A stretch of DNA of 64,000 nt from Lachnospiraceae bacterium. GTDB lineage: Bacteria > Bacillota > Clostridia > Lachnospirales > Lachnospiraceae. The stretch is from assembly GCA_017469935.1 (NCBI GenBank), contig JAFUFL010000008.1, positions 19,746-83,745 of the forward strand, in the 5' to 3' direction. Positions 20,722 through 29,101 of this stretch are shown here, piece by piece; the stretch's first letter is position 1; each line of letters starts with the position of its first letter. A program made the position numbers and the translations under genes. The notes under the pieces are model-generated. The model was not told the DNA's origin. It made no database searches and was given only the letters and a program-made list of their open reading frames with translations.

Positions 20722-22269
20722 TCAGTCCTTGATCTCTCTGACTACATCCATGATGGTGCCGTCGCGGGCCTCGATGATACCGACGATGCGGTCACCGAAC
20801 TCTACGGGATTCGGAACGCCTGTGATGGCGTACGCCTCGTCGCGGAGCTGCTCAATGGTCTTGAGCGGCACGCAGTCGGCCTCTTCCAGTGCCTTGAGAA
20901 GGTCAGGGCGGTTGGGATTAACGGCTACGCCGTAATCGGTGACAACGATGTCAACGCTCTCGCCGGGCGTTGTGACCGTAGTGACCTCAGAGCAGATCGC
21001 CGGGATGCGGCCCTGCAGAAGAGGGCAGATAACGATGGTGCACTTTGCGCCCTGCGCAGTGTCGGGATGTCCGCCCTGCGCGCCGGTGATGATACCGTCA
21101 GATCCCACGACGACGTTGCAGTTGAAGTGCACGTCTACCTCGAGGGAAGCCAGGATGACATAGTCGAGCTTGTTGACGAACGCACCCTTGTTGAAGGGGT
21201 TAGCGTAGGAGCCGGCCGTAATGCGGTGGTGCTTGGGGTTCAGAATATTGGTAACCGCATCAAGGTCAAAAGCCTGCGTGTCGAGAAGGACACGGCAGAG
21301 GCCGCGGTCCAGCAGGTCGCACATGGGCTTTGTCATGCCGCCGACGCCGAATCCCATCTTGATGCCGCGCTCTTCCATGATCTTGGTAAGGGAGATCGTG
21401 GAGGCGATGGAGGCACCGCCGACGCCCGTCTGGTAGGAGAAGCCGTCCTTGAAGTAAGGGGTATTGACAACGACCTGTGTGCAGTACTCGGCCATCATCA
21501 GTTTTCTCTGGTCCGTGGTGGGCTTCGCCGCGCCGGTAGCGATCTTTTCAGGAATACCGATGGCGTCCACGACGCAGACGCAGTCGACCTTGGTCATGGA
21601 AATGTGCGCCGGGAAGTTGGGGAAGGGCACAAGGGTATCCGTGATGGCTACAACGTACTCGGCGCAGTCGCCGTCGACGTGAGAGTAGCTCAGGACGCCG
21701 CAGTTGCTCTTTCCGCCGACGCCGCGGAGGTTTCCGTACTCGTCAGCCGTAGGAGCGCCGATGAAGGCGATATCAACCTTGGTCTCTCCGGTTACCAGGG
21801 AGCGGACACGTCCGCCGTGGGAGCGCATGATGGCGAGATTCTTGAGTTTGCCGTGGGAGATGGCTTCGCCGATCTTGCCGCGCACGCCGGAGGCCTGGAT
21901 GGAAGTGATGGTGCCGTCCTCGATCATGGGAACGAGCGCGTCGTGCGCCTTGCCCAGGGAAGTGGCGGCCAGCGTGATGTTCTTAAGGCCCATCTTGTGG
22001 ATCTCTTCCATGACCATGCAGACGACCAGGTCGCCTTCACGGAAGTGGTGATGGAAGCTGACGGTCATGCCGTTGTGAGCTTTGCATTTGACAAGGGCTT
22101 CATGGATGTCCTTGACCATCTTATTGTGTGTGTTGTCCATGACAGGACGGATGATCGGCGCATAGCGGCGGAAGGGCACGCCTTCCTTGTAGCTGTTGCC
22201 CTGGAAGGGCTCTTTGCCGGTCATTCTGAGAATTTCATCAGGAATTTCTCTTCCAACTGCATTAATCAT
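20722..22269 (-). CDS. citF: Citrate lyase alpha subunit (citrate CoA-transferase)
   Basis: Swaps acetate for citrate on the acyl carrier protein. 515 residues from MINAVGREIPDEI, the ATG that follows AAAGGAGG; a longer frame to 22350 has no site. Family stretches include VSFHHHFREGDLVV, HGGRVRSLVTGE and GVGGASIASTISLTK, and the length is that of CitF. It is last in the citD-citE-citF order, 16 bases after citE. Citrate lyase cleaves citrate to acetate and oxaloacetate in anaerobic citrate fermentation. Confidence 0.96.
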   Translation of the reverse strand: MINAVGREIPDEILRMTGKEPFQGNSYKEGVPFRRYAPIIRPVMDNTHNKMVKDIHEALVKCKAHNGMTVSFHHHFREGDLVVCMVMEEIHKMGLKNITLAATSLGKAHDALVPMIEDGTITSIQASGVRGKIGEAISHGKLKNLAIMRSHGGRVRSLVTGETKVDIAFIGAPTADEYGNLRGVGGKSNCGVLSYSHVDGDCAEYVVAITDTLVPFPNFPAHISMTKVDCVCVVDAIGIPEKIATGAAKPTTDQRKLMMAEYCTQVVVNTPYFKDGFSYQTGVGGASIASTISLTKIMEERGIKMGFGVGGMTKPMCDLLDRGLCRVLLDTQAFDLDAVTNILNPKHHRITAGSYANPFNKGAFVNKLDYVILASLEVDVHFNCNVVVGSDGIITGAQGGHPDTAQGAKCTIVICPLLQGRIPAICSEVTTVTTPGESVDIVVTDYGVAVNPNRPDLLKALEEADCVPLKTIEQLRDEAYAITGVPNPVEFGDRIVGIIEARDGTIMDVVREIKD

Positions 22270-22285
22270 AGAACCTTTCCTCCTT

Positions 22286-23197
22286 TCACAGATCGCCCTT
22301 ATACTTGCCGGCTGCTCTCGCGAGCATAAGTGTACGTTTTGCGCCGTCATAGAAGGCGATGTCGATCATCTTGCCGTCTACGGTGAACACGCCGATTCCC
22401 TGCGCGCTCTTTTCATCGATCTCGCGGACAACCTTCTCCGCGAAGATGATCTCCTTCTGGCTGGGAGTATAGATGTCGTGGACGATCGGAATCTGACGGG
22501 GGTTAATGATGGATTTTCCGTCGAAGCCCATCATCTTGATCGTCTCGACATCCTTGCGGAAGCCTTCCATATCGTTAAGGTTGGTCCATACTGTGTCAAA
22601 ACACTGAACGCCCGCAGCGCGCGCCGCGATGATCATGTGCTGTCTCGCGCCCATCAGCTCCACGCCGGTACCGGTAATGGAGGTCTGCAGATCCTTGGTG
22701 TAGTCGCCGCCGGAGAGCGCGATGCCGAACAGGCGGGGAGAAGCGGTGCAGATCTCAAGGGCATTGAGGACGCCCTTGGCGGACTCGAGGGCCGCCATGA
22801 TCAGAACACTGCCGGGCTCTCTGCCAAAGCGCTTTTCCGCTTCTTCGACAACCGCCTCGACCTTTTTGACATCTTCGCCGGTCTCTGTCTTGGGAATACG
22901 GATGGAATCGCAGCCGCCCGCGACGCTGCACAGGATATCCTCTTCCCACAGGTCGGAGTCGAGGCCGTTGATACGGACGACGCGCTCTACGCCGCGGTAG
23001 TCAATTTCCTGCAGTGCATGGTAAAGGGAAAAACGCGCCGCGTCTTTTTCCTTTACGGCAACCGCGTCCTCCAGATCCAGCATGATCGAATCGGGACCGT
23101 AAACGTAAGGGTCTTTGATCAGGCCGGGCTTCTGGGCATTGAGGAACATCATACTTCTGCGAAGTCTTTTCTTATTCGGGTTTTCAGCCGGATTCAT
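22286..23197 (-). CDS. citE: Citrate lyase beta subunit (citryl-ACP lyase)
   Basis: Cleaves citryl-ACP into acetyl-ACP and oxaloacetate. 303 residues; MNPAENPNKKRLRRSMMFL follows GGGGAGG. TIM-barrel family motifs: DSIMLDLEDAVAVKEKD (Mg binding), RINGLDS, LESAKGVLNA and GKSIINPRQI. The start codon overlaps the citD stop as ATGA, indicating translational coupling. Confidence 0.96.
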   Translation of the reverse strand: MNPAENPNKKRLRRSMMFLNAQKPGLIKDPYVYGPDSIMLDLEDAVAVKEKDAARFSLYHALQEIDYRGVERVVRINGLDSDLWEEDILCSVAGGCDSIRIPKTETGEDVKKVEAVVEEAEKRFGREPGSVLIMAALESAKGVLNALEICTASPRLFGIALSGGDYTKDLQTSITGTGVELMGARQHMIIAARAAGVQCFDTVWTNLNDMEGFRKDVETIKMMGFDGKSIINPRQIPIVHDIYTPSQKEIIFAEKVVREIDEKSAQGIGVFTVDGKMIDIAFYDGAKRTLMLARAAGKYKGDL

Positions 23198-23493
23198 TTG
23201 ATTGCACCTCCCCACGGAATATCCTTACGGATGTCATTGCTTCTGTAAACAGCGGCTTCCACACGAGCCTTGATGGTGCAGTCGAGCGCGCCCTTGTCCA
23301 CGACCCGGATGTTCACATCCGTGACATCGAGACGTGCAAGCGTTTCGGCGATCACTTTTTTGATCTGAGGGCCGAACTGACGCATGACAGAGCTGTCAAG
23401 ATCGAGATTGACCTTTCCCTGTCCCGGCTCCACGGTAACCATGCAGTCACTGGATTCCAGTGTCCCGGCCACTGCCGGCTTAAGAATTTCCAT
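23194..23493 (-). CDS. citD: Citrate lyase acyl carrier protein (gamma subunit)
   Basis: 99 residues carrying the phosphoribosyl-dephospho-CoA prosthetic group. The modified Ser lies in AGTLESSDCMV (about 14). AAAGGAGG precedes the ATG. First gene of citDEF. The enzymes needed to make and activate the prosthetic group, citX and citC, are 18 kb away in this window, and citG is not seen. Confidence 0.95.
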   Translation of the reverse strand: MEILKPAVAGTLESSDCMVTVEPGQGKVNLDLDSSVMRQFGPQIKKVIAETLARLDVTDVNIRVVDKGALDCTIKARVEAAVYRSNDIRKDIPWGGAIK

Positions 23494-23585
23494 ACCTGCC
23501 TCCTTTCCTTAGTCAGAGGGAATAAGCAGTCCGCCGTCCCCCTTCGGTGTGTATGGGTTCCGATTAATAAGTTCTTGCTGATTCA

Positions 23586-23643
23586 ATTGTAGATGAAAGC
23601 GGCCATTAATAAAAATACATAATATTTCTCGATCTCATACATA
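23586..23643 (-). promoter_or_regulatory. citDEF promoter region with TATGTAT direct repeats
   Basis: On the minus strand, TATGTAT occurs at 23637-23643 and 23615-23621, exactly 22 bases apart. A poor -35 (TTTTAT, 23609-23614) follows directly, then TACAAT (23586-23591) at 17-base spacing. A weak -35 next to helically phased direct repeats is typical of activation by an OmpR-family regulator such as the one at 27923-28621. Confidence 0.5.
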
Positions 23644-23696
23644 AATATCTATGAGACGGGAAGAAAACTTCAGTAAGAGAGGCTTTCGAAATCCCC

Positions 23697-23741
23697 GAAA
23701 AGCTGCCGCCGGAAGGGTAGGAAGGATTCCGGGCGGCAGCT
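23697..23741 (-). terminator. Terminator after the CitMHS-type transporter gene
   Basis: AGCTGCCGCC..GGAA pairs with TTCC..GGCGGCAGCT. Read on the minus strand it ends in TTTTC, 29 bases beyond the transporter stop codon. Confidence 0.8.
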
Positions 23742-23769
23742 CTTTCCGGTTCTGCTTGCAAGAAGCAGA

Positions 23770-25164
23770 TCAAAGAGGAATGATGCCGATTATGATTGCA
23801 AAGATCATGCAGATGATGGAGAAGGCCCAGACATACATGAAACTGGCCTTGATGTGGTCCTTGATGTCCACATCCGCAAGTCCGACGCCCAGAAGGGTCG
23901 CGGGAACCATCGGGCTGATAAAGGTTGCGCAGTTACGGCAGACAACCATGGCGACAGCAATCGGAAGCGCTTCGACGCCGAAGCCGGCACCGATGGCGAT
24001 CATGATCGGGAGCATGCCGTAGAAGTAGGAGTCTGTATCGAATGCAAGCGCAAGCGGCACGGACAGGATACCGATGACGATCGGAAGGTGTGAGCCGAGC
24101 GCCGGAGGAAGGACCATCTTGATGATATTCGCCATGCAGGTGACAACGCTGATGATGCTCATATCCGTTCCGGGCTTAGCGATCACGGCAGCGCCCTCGA
24201 CGTCGATACCATAGACCAGAACGCCCATCAGGACAGCTGCGCCCATCAGAGTGGAGCACATCATAAGAGCAGGGCCGGCGTGGCTGTTGATGATCTTCTT
24301 CTGCATCTTGGCACCGGGATAGTTGACCATGATGGCGATGGCGACACCGAGCATGAAGGGAAGATAGCTCGGGAACTTATCCCATACAAGAAGGGCGATA
24401 ACTGCAATTGTAAGAATAAGGTTGAAGATGAAGAGATTCGGACGAGCCAGCTCGCCGGACTTGATCTCTTCCGCCTCGCCTGCGTCGACAGCACCTTCTG
24501 TCTGTGCAAGCTTGCCGTTAAGGCCTGCGCCTCTTGCCTGCTCCTGGAAGCCTGCGAGAACCGCATGGGCAAGGCAGAGGATGATACCGAAGATCTGGAT
24601 CGGGATCAGTGTGCGCCACAGAGCGCCTGCTTCCACACCGAGAACGGAAGCCGCTCTCATGGTCGGGCCTGCCCAGGGCATCAGGTTCAGAACGCCCATG
24701 GCAAGAACGGCGATACGAAGGAGTGTCGTGGGCCGCATATGCATCTTCTTATAAACGGGAAGCATTGCGGGAATAAGGATACAGAATGTGGAAGCGCCGC
24801 CGCCGTCCAGATGTCCGATCAGAGCGATGATCGCGGTCATGATCGTGACGCCGATGACGGAGTCGCCGATCAGCTTCATAAGTGCGTTGATAATTACGTC
24901 AAATAATCCGACATCCCCCATTATGCCGAAATACAGAACGCTGAATACAAACAGTGCTGCAGTAGGACCGGTGCTCTTGAATCCCCCTTTGACCAGTTCA
25001 CCGATCTGGTCGATGGTAAAGTAACCGGATACGACCAGAATTACCGCAAGAATAGACGGGAACAGAATAAATGCAATACTGGGCAGTGTCTTACTCTGAA
25101 AGAGCATGTAGACGATACAGATAATTGTCACAAACCCAAGAATGCCAACGATGGTTTCGCTCAT
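23770..25164 (-). CDS. CitMHS-type citrate transporter
   Basis: 464 residues with about 12 hydrophobic segments. Two ATGs are adjacent after AAAGGAGG; the second is 5 bases away and better spaced. The central HLDGGGASTFCILIPAMLP stretch and NLMPWAGPTMRAASVLG match the CitMHS family, which moves citrate as a metal complex with protons. It sits between citDEF and the divergent sensor system and is read toward citD, with its own terminator, so it is a separate unit in the citrate regulon. Confidence 0.88.
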   Translation of the reverse strand: MSETIVGILGFVTIICIVYMLFQSKTLPSIAFILFPSILAVILVVSGYFTIDQIGELVKGGFKSTGPTAALFVFSVLYFGIMGDVGLFDVIINALMKLIGDSVIGVTIMTAIIALIGHLDGGGASTFCILIPAMLPVYKKMHMRPTTLLRIAVLAMGVLNLMPWAGPTMRAASVLGVEAGALWRTLIPIQIFGIILCLAHAVLAGFQEQARGAGLNGKLAQTEGAVDAGEAEEIKSGELARPNLFIFNLILTIAVIALLVWDKFPSYLPFMLGVAIAIMVNYPGAKMQKKIINSHAGPALMMCSTLMGAAVLMGVLVYGIDVEGAAVIAKPGTDMSIISVVTCMANIIKMVLPPALGSHLPIVIGILSVPLALAFDTDSYFYGMLPIMIAIGAGFGVEALPIAVAMVVCRNCATFISPMVPATLLGVGLADVDIKDHIKASFMYVWAFSIICMIFAIIIGIIPL

Positions 25165-25492
25165 CATTTCCTCCTTTCAATAATGAAAACAATCAGAATC
25201 CGGAACGGATGCGCCTGGTACCGGACTCTTTTACTTAAAACAGGGTCAGCGGCCGGTTCGAATAATAACTATCTTTTTGGGGGGATAATTATAAAGCTAA
25301 TCGAATACGACCGTACTGAACCCTATGCATCACTATACTGAAAGAAGCTTACAGCAGGCATGGCAGTTTCCTTACAAAACTGTAAGAAAACTGCCATGCT
25401 GTTTAATGACTGTAAAATTGCGGTTTTTTGCCCATTTTTTCGCATTCTTTGAAGGCGATGGAGAGCTCAATGGAAGCTCAATGGATCTGTTT
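25165..25492. promoter_or_regulatory. Intergenic region: G-run motif and hairpin
   Basis: CTATCTTTTTGGGGGGA (25269-25285) is almost repeated upstream of the response regulator (27880-27898). A TATAAT on the minus strand lies right beside it (25286-25292 area), suggesting the start of the citrate transporter transcript. A 52-base hairpin (25351-25402, CATGGCAGTTT/AAACTGCCATG arms) follows the kinase gene and is its likely transcript end, though no T-run is present. Confidence 0.5.
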
Positions 25493-27745
25493 TCAATGAA
25501 TCTGTTCACTGCAGCGCCGGATCTCCTCCAGAGCGTCCGCGCAGGAGACCGGCTTGAGGAGATATCCGTCGATGATATTGTGCTGTTTTGCCTCAAGCAG
25601 GTTATCGGTCGGATAATCTGCCATGACGATCTTAATAATGGCCGGATAGGTTCCCTGGATCGACATGCAGAAATCGATTCCGCTTCCGTCCTCCAGGCTC
25701 TCGTCGATCAGCATCACGCTGCCCTTGTATTCTTTGAGGAGCGTTTTAAGCTCTTCATGCGTCCGGCAGACTTCTGCGTCCACCCCCAGCTTGGAGAATC
25801 CCCGGCTCAGCATGTCCAGAATCTTGGCGTTGTCGTCGGCGATCAGGATATGCTGGCCCTTCGCGGACTCCCCGAACGAAACCTGGGCCGTGTCCCTGAT
25901 ATCCATGAGGGGGAGTAAGATAGTAAACACGGAGCCGCGGCCGGGAGTGCTCTCGGCAAAGATGAATCCTCTGTGAGACAATATGATCTGTTCCACGAGA
26001 GAAAGCCCCAGACCGGTTCCTTCTCCCGCTTTCTTGGTGGTAAAGAAAGGGGTGAAGATCTGTTTGAGCACCTCCTTGCTCATGCCGCAGCCATTGTCCG
26101 CTATGCGGATCTGCAGGTAACGGCCCCAGTCCTCGGGGATGTCGGCGTGCGCAAGCTGCGGGAGCTTCAGCAAGGACTCCCTGGAGGTGACGCGCGCCTG
26201 CAGACGGATCCGGCCGATCTCGGGAGCAGCAAAGGAATCACTGCCGCCGGCGGTGCCGGACTTGCCGGACACATTGTCGCGGGAGCGTATCGCGTAGATG
26301 GCGTTTACGCAGAGATTGAGCAGGACCTGGCTGATCTGGGTCGAATTGCACAGGATGGCGTCGCCGTCCGTCAGATCATATTTCTCCTCCAGGGTAATAT
26401 CGGAGGGGCAGGTCGAGCGCATCATTTTGCAGATCCTCTTGAGGAGAGGCAGGACCTCATTCTTTTTGAACACGGTCTCCACATTCCGGCGGCTGAGGGT
26501 CGAGAGCTGCCGGACGACATCCTTGGCCTTATCCGACGCGTCATAGATCTCCTGGGCATATTCATGTTCTTCCGAGTCCTTGTCCAGCGCCAGCATTAAG
26601 AGCTCGGAGTAGCCCATGATCGGGGTCAAAAGATTGTTGAACTCGTGGGCGACGCCCCCCGTCATGGTTCCGATCACCTGGAGCCTCTGCTGATGTCCGA
26701 TCCTCTCTTCCCCGCGGTGAATGGTTTCCAGACGCTCATTCAGCTCGCGGAGCGTCGTGATCTCATTCTGGCTTCTCCGGCGGTCCGCAAGGAGCTGCGT
26801 GACGATGAATAGCAGGACTACCGCGATCATGAGGCTGACAAGAAACAGGGAAGCTACCCGATAAAAACCTTTTTCAATCGGAGAGCTGAAATCGTCGTAG
26901 TCGACGACGGAACTGATGACCCAGAAATCTCGGCCGAGCTTGACAGGCGCGTAGCCGCTGATCTTGTGGACCCGCACAAGGGGCTCTTCCAGCCACCAGT
27001 AGGAATAATAGTCGGAAATTCCCTCTTCCCCGCGATTCTGTTCCTCCACCATATTCTCCAGGCTTGTGAGGTCAAGGTCGGGGAAGCGCTCTTTTCTTCC
27101 GGAAATTACGTGGATGCCCCACTGGGAAGCCTGCGGGTGCATGAGGATGATGCCCGAGGAATTTTTGACCATGATATACCCGCTGGTGCCGATCTGCACG
27201 CCGGAGATCCATTCCTCGTAGCAGCGGTCCGCGTCCACGGCAAGTCCCAGCTTGTTCCCGTCGGGAAGGGACTGCAGAAAAACAAAGAGATGCCGGTCGT
27301 CAGGGGTCTGGGCCAGCCAGACGGACAGCGTATCATTTATGTCTGTCACGGGCTGCCGCAGCTCGATTCCCGTGTGCAGAATACTTTCCGCCGTGCCGTC
27401 CGCGGAGACTTGCAGGATATCCGTCTCCAGACCGGCCTTCGCGTTCAGGTACTCGCGAAAGAACTCCTGCGTCTGCGCAAAACCTCCGGACTTTTCCTGG
27501 TGCGCACACAAAAAGGACAGGTCCTGCTGGTACTCGTACAGCGCTATTTCCATATTGTCGGCCAGCGTGCGGGAGGTCAGCAGAAGCTGCTGCTTCTGGT
27601 TGTCCATGATCGTGTTCTTATACCCGTTCCAGATCCGGTATCCCACGGCGAGGACGCCGACCAGGAAAAGCAGGATGATTCCCATGACGGCCGGCGCAAA
27701 GAAAAATGAGCCGGTTATGCTGTTTTGACGTTTCTCACGTGCCAT
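25493..27745 (-). CDS. Hybrid sensor histidine kinase with extracellular sensor domain
   Basis: 750 residues. A membrane segment (14-36), a Cache-like extracellular domain (about 40-298) and a second membrane segment (300-320) are followed by a HisKA domain with phospho-acceptor His367 in GGVAHEFNNLL. The HATPase domain has IADNGCGMS and GEGTGLGLSLV. A C-terminal receiver (about 630-750) has HILIADDNAK and the acceptor Asp in VMLIDESLEDGSG. AAAGGAG lies 6 bases before the ATG. It is divergent from the OmpR-type regulator and flanked by the citrate transporter, so it probably senses citrate or a related carboxylate outside the cell. Confidence 0.9.
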   Translation of the reverse strand: MAREKRQNSITGSFFFAPAVMGIILLFLVGVLAVGYRIWNGYKNTIMDNQKQQLLLTSRTLADNMEIALYEYQQDLSFLCAHQEKSGGFAQTQEFFREYLNAKAGLETDILQVSADGTAESILHTGIELRQPVTDINDTLSVWLAQTPDDRHLFVFLQSLPDGNKLGLAVDADRCYEEWISGVQIGTSGYIMVKNSSGIILMHPQASQWGIHVISGRKERFPDLDLTSLENMVEEQNRGEEGISDYYSYWWLEEPLVRVHKISGYAPVKLGRDFWVISSVVDYDDFSSPIEKGFYRVASLFLVSLMIAVVLLFIVTQLLADRRRSQNEITTLRELNERLETIHRGEERIGHQQRLQVIGTMTGGVAHEFNNLLTPIMGYSELLMLALDKDSEEHEYAQEIYDASDKAKDVVRQLSTLSRRNVETVFKKNEVLPLLKRICKMMRSTCPSDITLEEKYDLTDGDAILCNSTQISQVLLNLCVNAIYAIRSRDNVSGKSGTAGGSDSFAAPEIGRIRLQARVTSRESLLKLPQLAHADIPEDWGRYLQIRIADNGCGMSKEVLKQIFTPFFTTKKAGEGTGLGLSLVEQIILSHRGFIFAESTPGRGSVFTILLPLMDIRDTAQVSFGESAKGQHILIADDNAKILDMLSRGFSKLGVDAEVCRTHEELKTLLKEYKGSVMLIDESLEDGSGIDFCMSIQGTYPAIIKIVMADYPTDNLLEAKQHNIIDGYLLKPVSCADALEEIRRCSEQIH

Positions 27746-27852
27746 CGTAAACTCCTTTTTGACGGCTCCGCAGACGGATCACTTGTATGAGCCTCGCATC
27801 AGGGCGCCCGTCCATGCCGGATTTTGATTTCTTGTGTTCCTGACAATGAACT

Positions 27853-27898
27853 ATTATAATAGATAAAGACATAATACTGCTATCTTTTTTGGGGGGGA
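27853..27898 (+). promoter_or_regulatory. Probable response-regulator promoter and shared G-run motif
   Basis: A TATAAT at about 27856 has a weak TTGTGT 17 bases upstream. CTATCTTTTTTGGGGGGGA (27880-27898) lies between it and the gene, close to the start of the transcript. Confidence 0.45.
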
Positions 27899-27922
27899 CA
27901 AAACAGATAGAAGAGGAAGAAA

Positions 27923-28621
27923 ATGGTTGATCGTGTTTTGATTGTAGATGACGATGCTTCCATCTGCAAACTGCTGGAAAAAGTGATGCGCAGCAACGAT
28001 CTTGAGCCGACGATTGCCGGCAGCGGAAGGGAAGCACTGGATATAATCGCAGCGGAGTCATTCGACCTTATACTCATTGACGTCGCACTCGGAGATATGG
28101 AAGGTTTTGATGTGATCCGCAAGATCCGAAGGGAGGGAAACAATACACCCGTCATTATCGTAAGCGGAAGAAATGAGGATTATGACTCCTTATACGGGCT
28201 GTCTGTAGGCGCGGACGACTATATAACAAAACCTTTCCGGCCGCTGGTCCTCGGCGCCAAGGCCAAGGCGCTCATCCGCCGGTCCAGAAGCAGTGTCGGG
28301 AAGCCCGAGGAGGCACCCGGGCAGATAATCCGATGCGGAGAGTTTACCTATGACAGTTCGATGATGCGTTTCTTTAAAGGCGAAGAGGAACTGCAGCTCT
28401 CCTCGAGAGAGGCTGCTCTGTTTTTGCTGTTTATAAAACACCCTCAACAGGTGTTCACGAAGGAGATGATCTACGAGCAGATCTGGGGAGACGCCGTCGC
28501 GGTAGACGATAATACGATCATGGTGTATGTGAACCGCCTGCGCAGCAAGATTGAAGATGACCGCCACAATCCGGCGCATATTATCACGGTGCGCGGAGTG
28601 GGATATCGGTTTGTACCATGA
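27923..28621 (+). CDS. OmpR-family response regulator
   Basis: 232 residues: receiver domain with acceptor Asp53 in LILIDVALGDMEG and the conserved Lys in YITKPFRPL, then a winged-helix DNA-binding domain ending GVGYRFVP. Divergent from the hybrid kinase, with which it probably forms a phosphorelay controlling the citrate transporter and citDEF. The kinase already has its own receiver, so a direct kinase-to-regulator transfer or an intermediate step are both possible. Confidence 0.93.
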   Translation: MVDRVLIVDDDASICKLLEKVMRSNDLEPTIAGSGREALDIIAAESFDLILIDVALGDMEGFDVIRKIRREGNNTPVIIVSGRNEDYDSLYGLSVGADDYITKPFRPLVLGAKAKALIRRSRSSVGKPEEAPGQIIRCGEFTYDSSMMRFFKGEEELQLSSREAALFLLFIKHPQQVFTKEMIYEQIWGDAVAVDDNTIMVYVNRLRSKIEDDRHNPAHIITVRGVGYRFVP

Positions 28622-28638
28622 ATAAAGCGGAGAGCACT

Positions 28639-28681
28639 GCGGCAGAAGCCGGGCTGAAAGCCGGACTTCTGCCGCTTTTTT
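28639..28681 (+). terminator. Terminator after the response regulator
   Basis: GCGGCAGAAG/CTTCTGCCGC with an inner CCGG/CCGG stem, followed by six T. Confidence 0.93.
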
Positions 28682-28732
28682 ATGCTATTTTGCCGCATCT
28701 GCTTGCGCATAGATAAATCCTATGAAATGCAT

Positions 28733-28759
28733 TTGATATCATGTATTTTACTCTATAAT
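28733..28759 (+). promoter_or_regulatory. Promoter of the small-protein/hydratase unit
   Basis: TTGATA (28733-28738) and TATAAT (28754-28759) with a short 15-base spacer. An ATG at 28771 is too close for a leader with ribosome site if transcription starts near 28766. Confidence 0.55.
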
Positions 28760-28860
28760 AAGGATGCATTATGATGAATACAGATCAAAACAGAGGCAAA
28801 ACAAAGGCAAATCAAAAATCAGTATTCAGTCGCTCATACATGAAGGAGGAGAACACAGTC

Positions 28861-29049
28861 ATGGAAAAGAAGGCAGCAGTAGCAGCAAACAGATTTGAAG
28901 CACAGAGAGAATTGTACCGCCACTTGTTCTGCGCGCAGATCCGCAACCGGAAGTTCGTGCCCGGCCGCGAGAATTTTGACGAGGTGCAGGAGAAAGAAAG
29001 AGAGCGCGCGGAATTTGAATCCATCGACGATTACGTCGAGCAGGCATAA
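28861..29049 (+). CDS. 62-residue charged protein preceding the hydratase
   Basis: Starts MEKKAAVAANRFEAQREL after GGAGG. It is rich in Arg, Glu and Lys with one Cys (YRHLFCAQI) and no membrane segment, probably mainly helical. An in-frame ATG at 28771 would add 30 residues, but the strong ribosome site favours this start. It ends 52 bases before the aconitase-like gene and shares its promoter. I do not recognise it; it could be a small partner subunit or assembly factor for the hydratase. Confidence 0.65.
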   Translation: MEKKAAVAANRFEAQRELYRHLFCAQIRNRKFVPGRENFDEVQEKERERAEFESIDDYVEQA

Positions 29050-29101
29050 AGGAGCAAAAAACAAAAACCAAAGCATGTAACGCGTACAGAAAGGAGAATC
29101 A

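Noticed and set aside
20656-22329. Long plus-strand frame (557 codons) opposite citF
   Set aside because: citF is unmistakable; the opposite frame also runs through the terminator region and has a biased composition.
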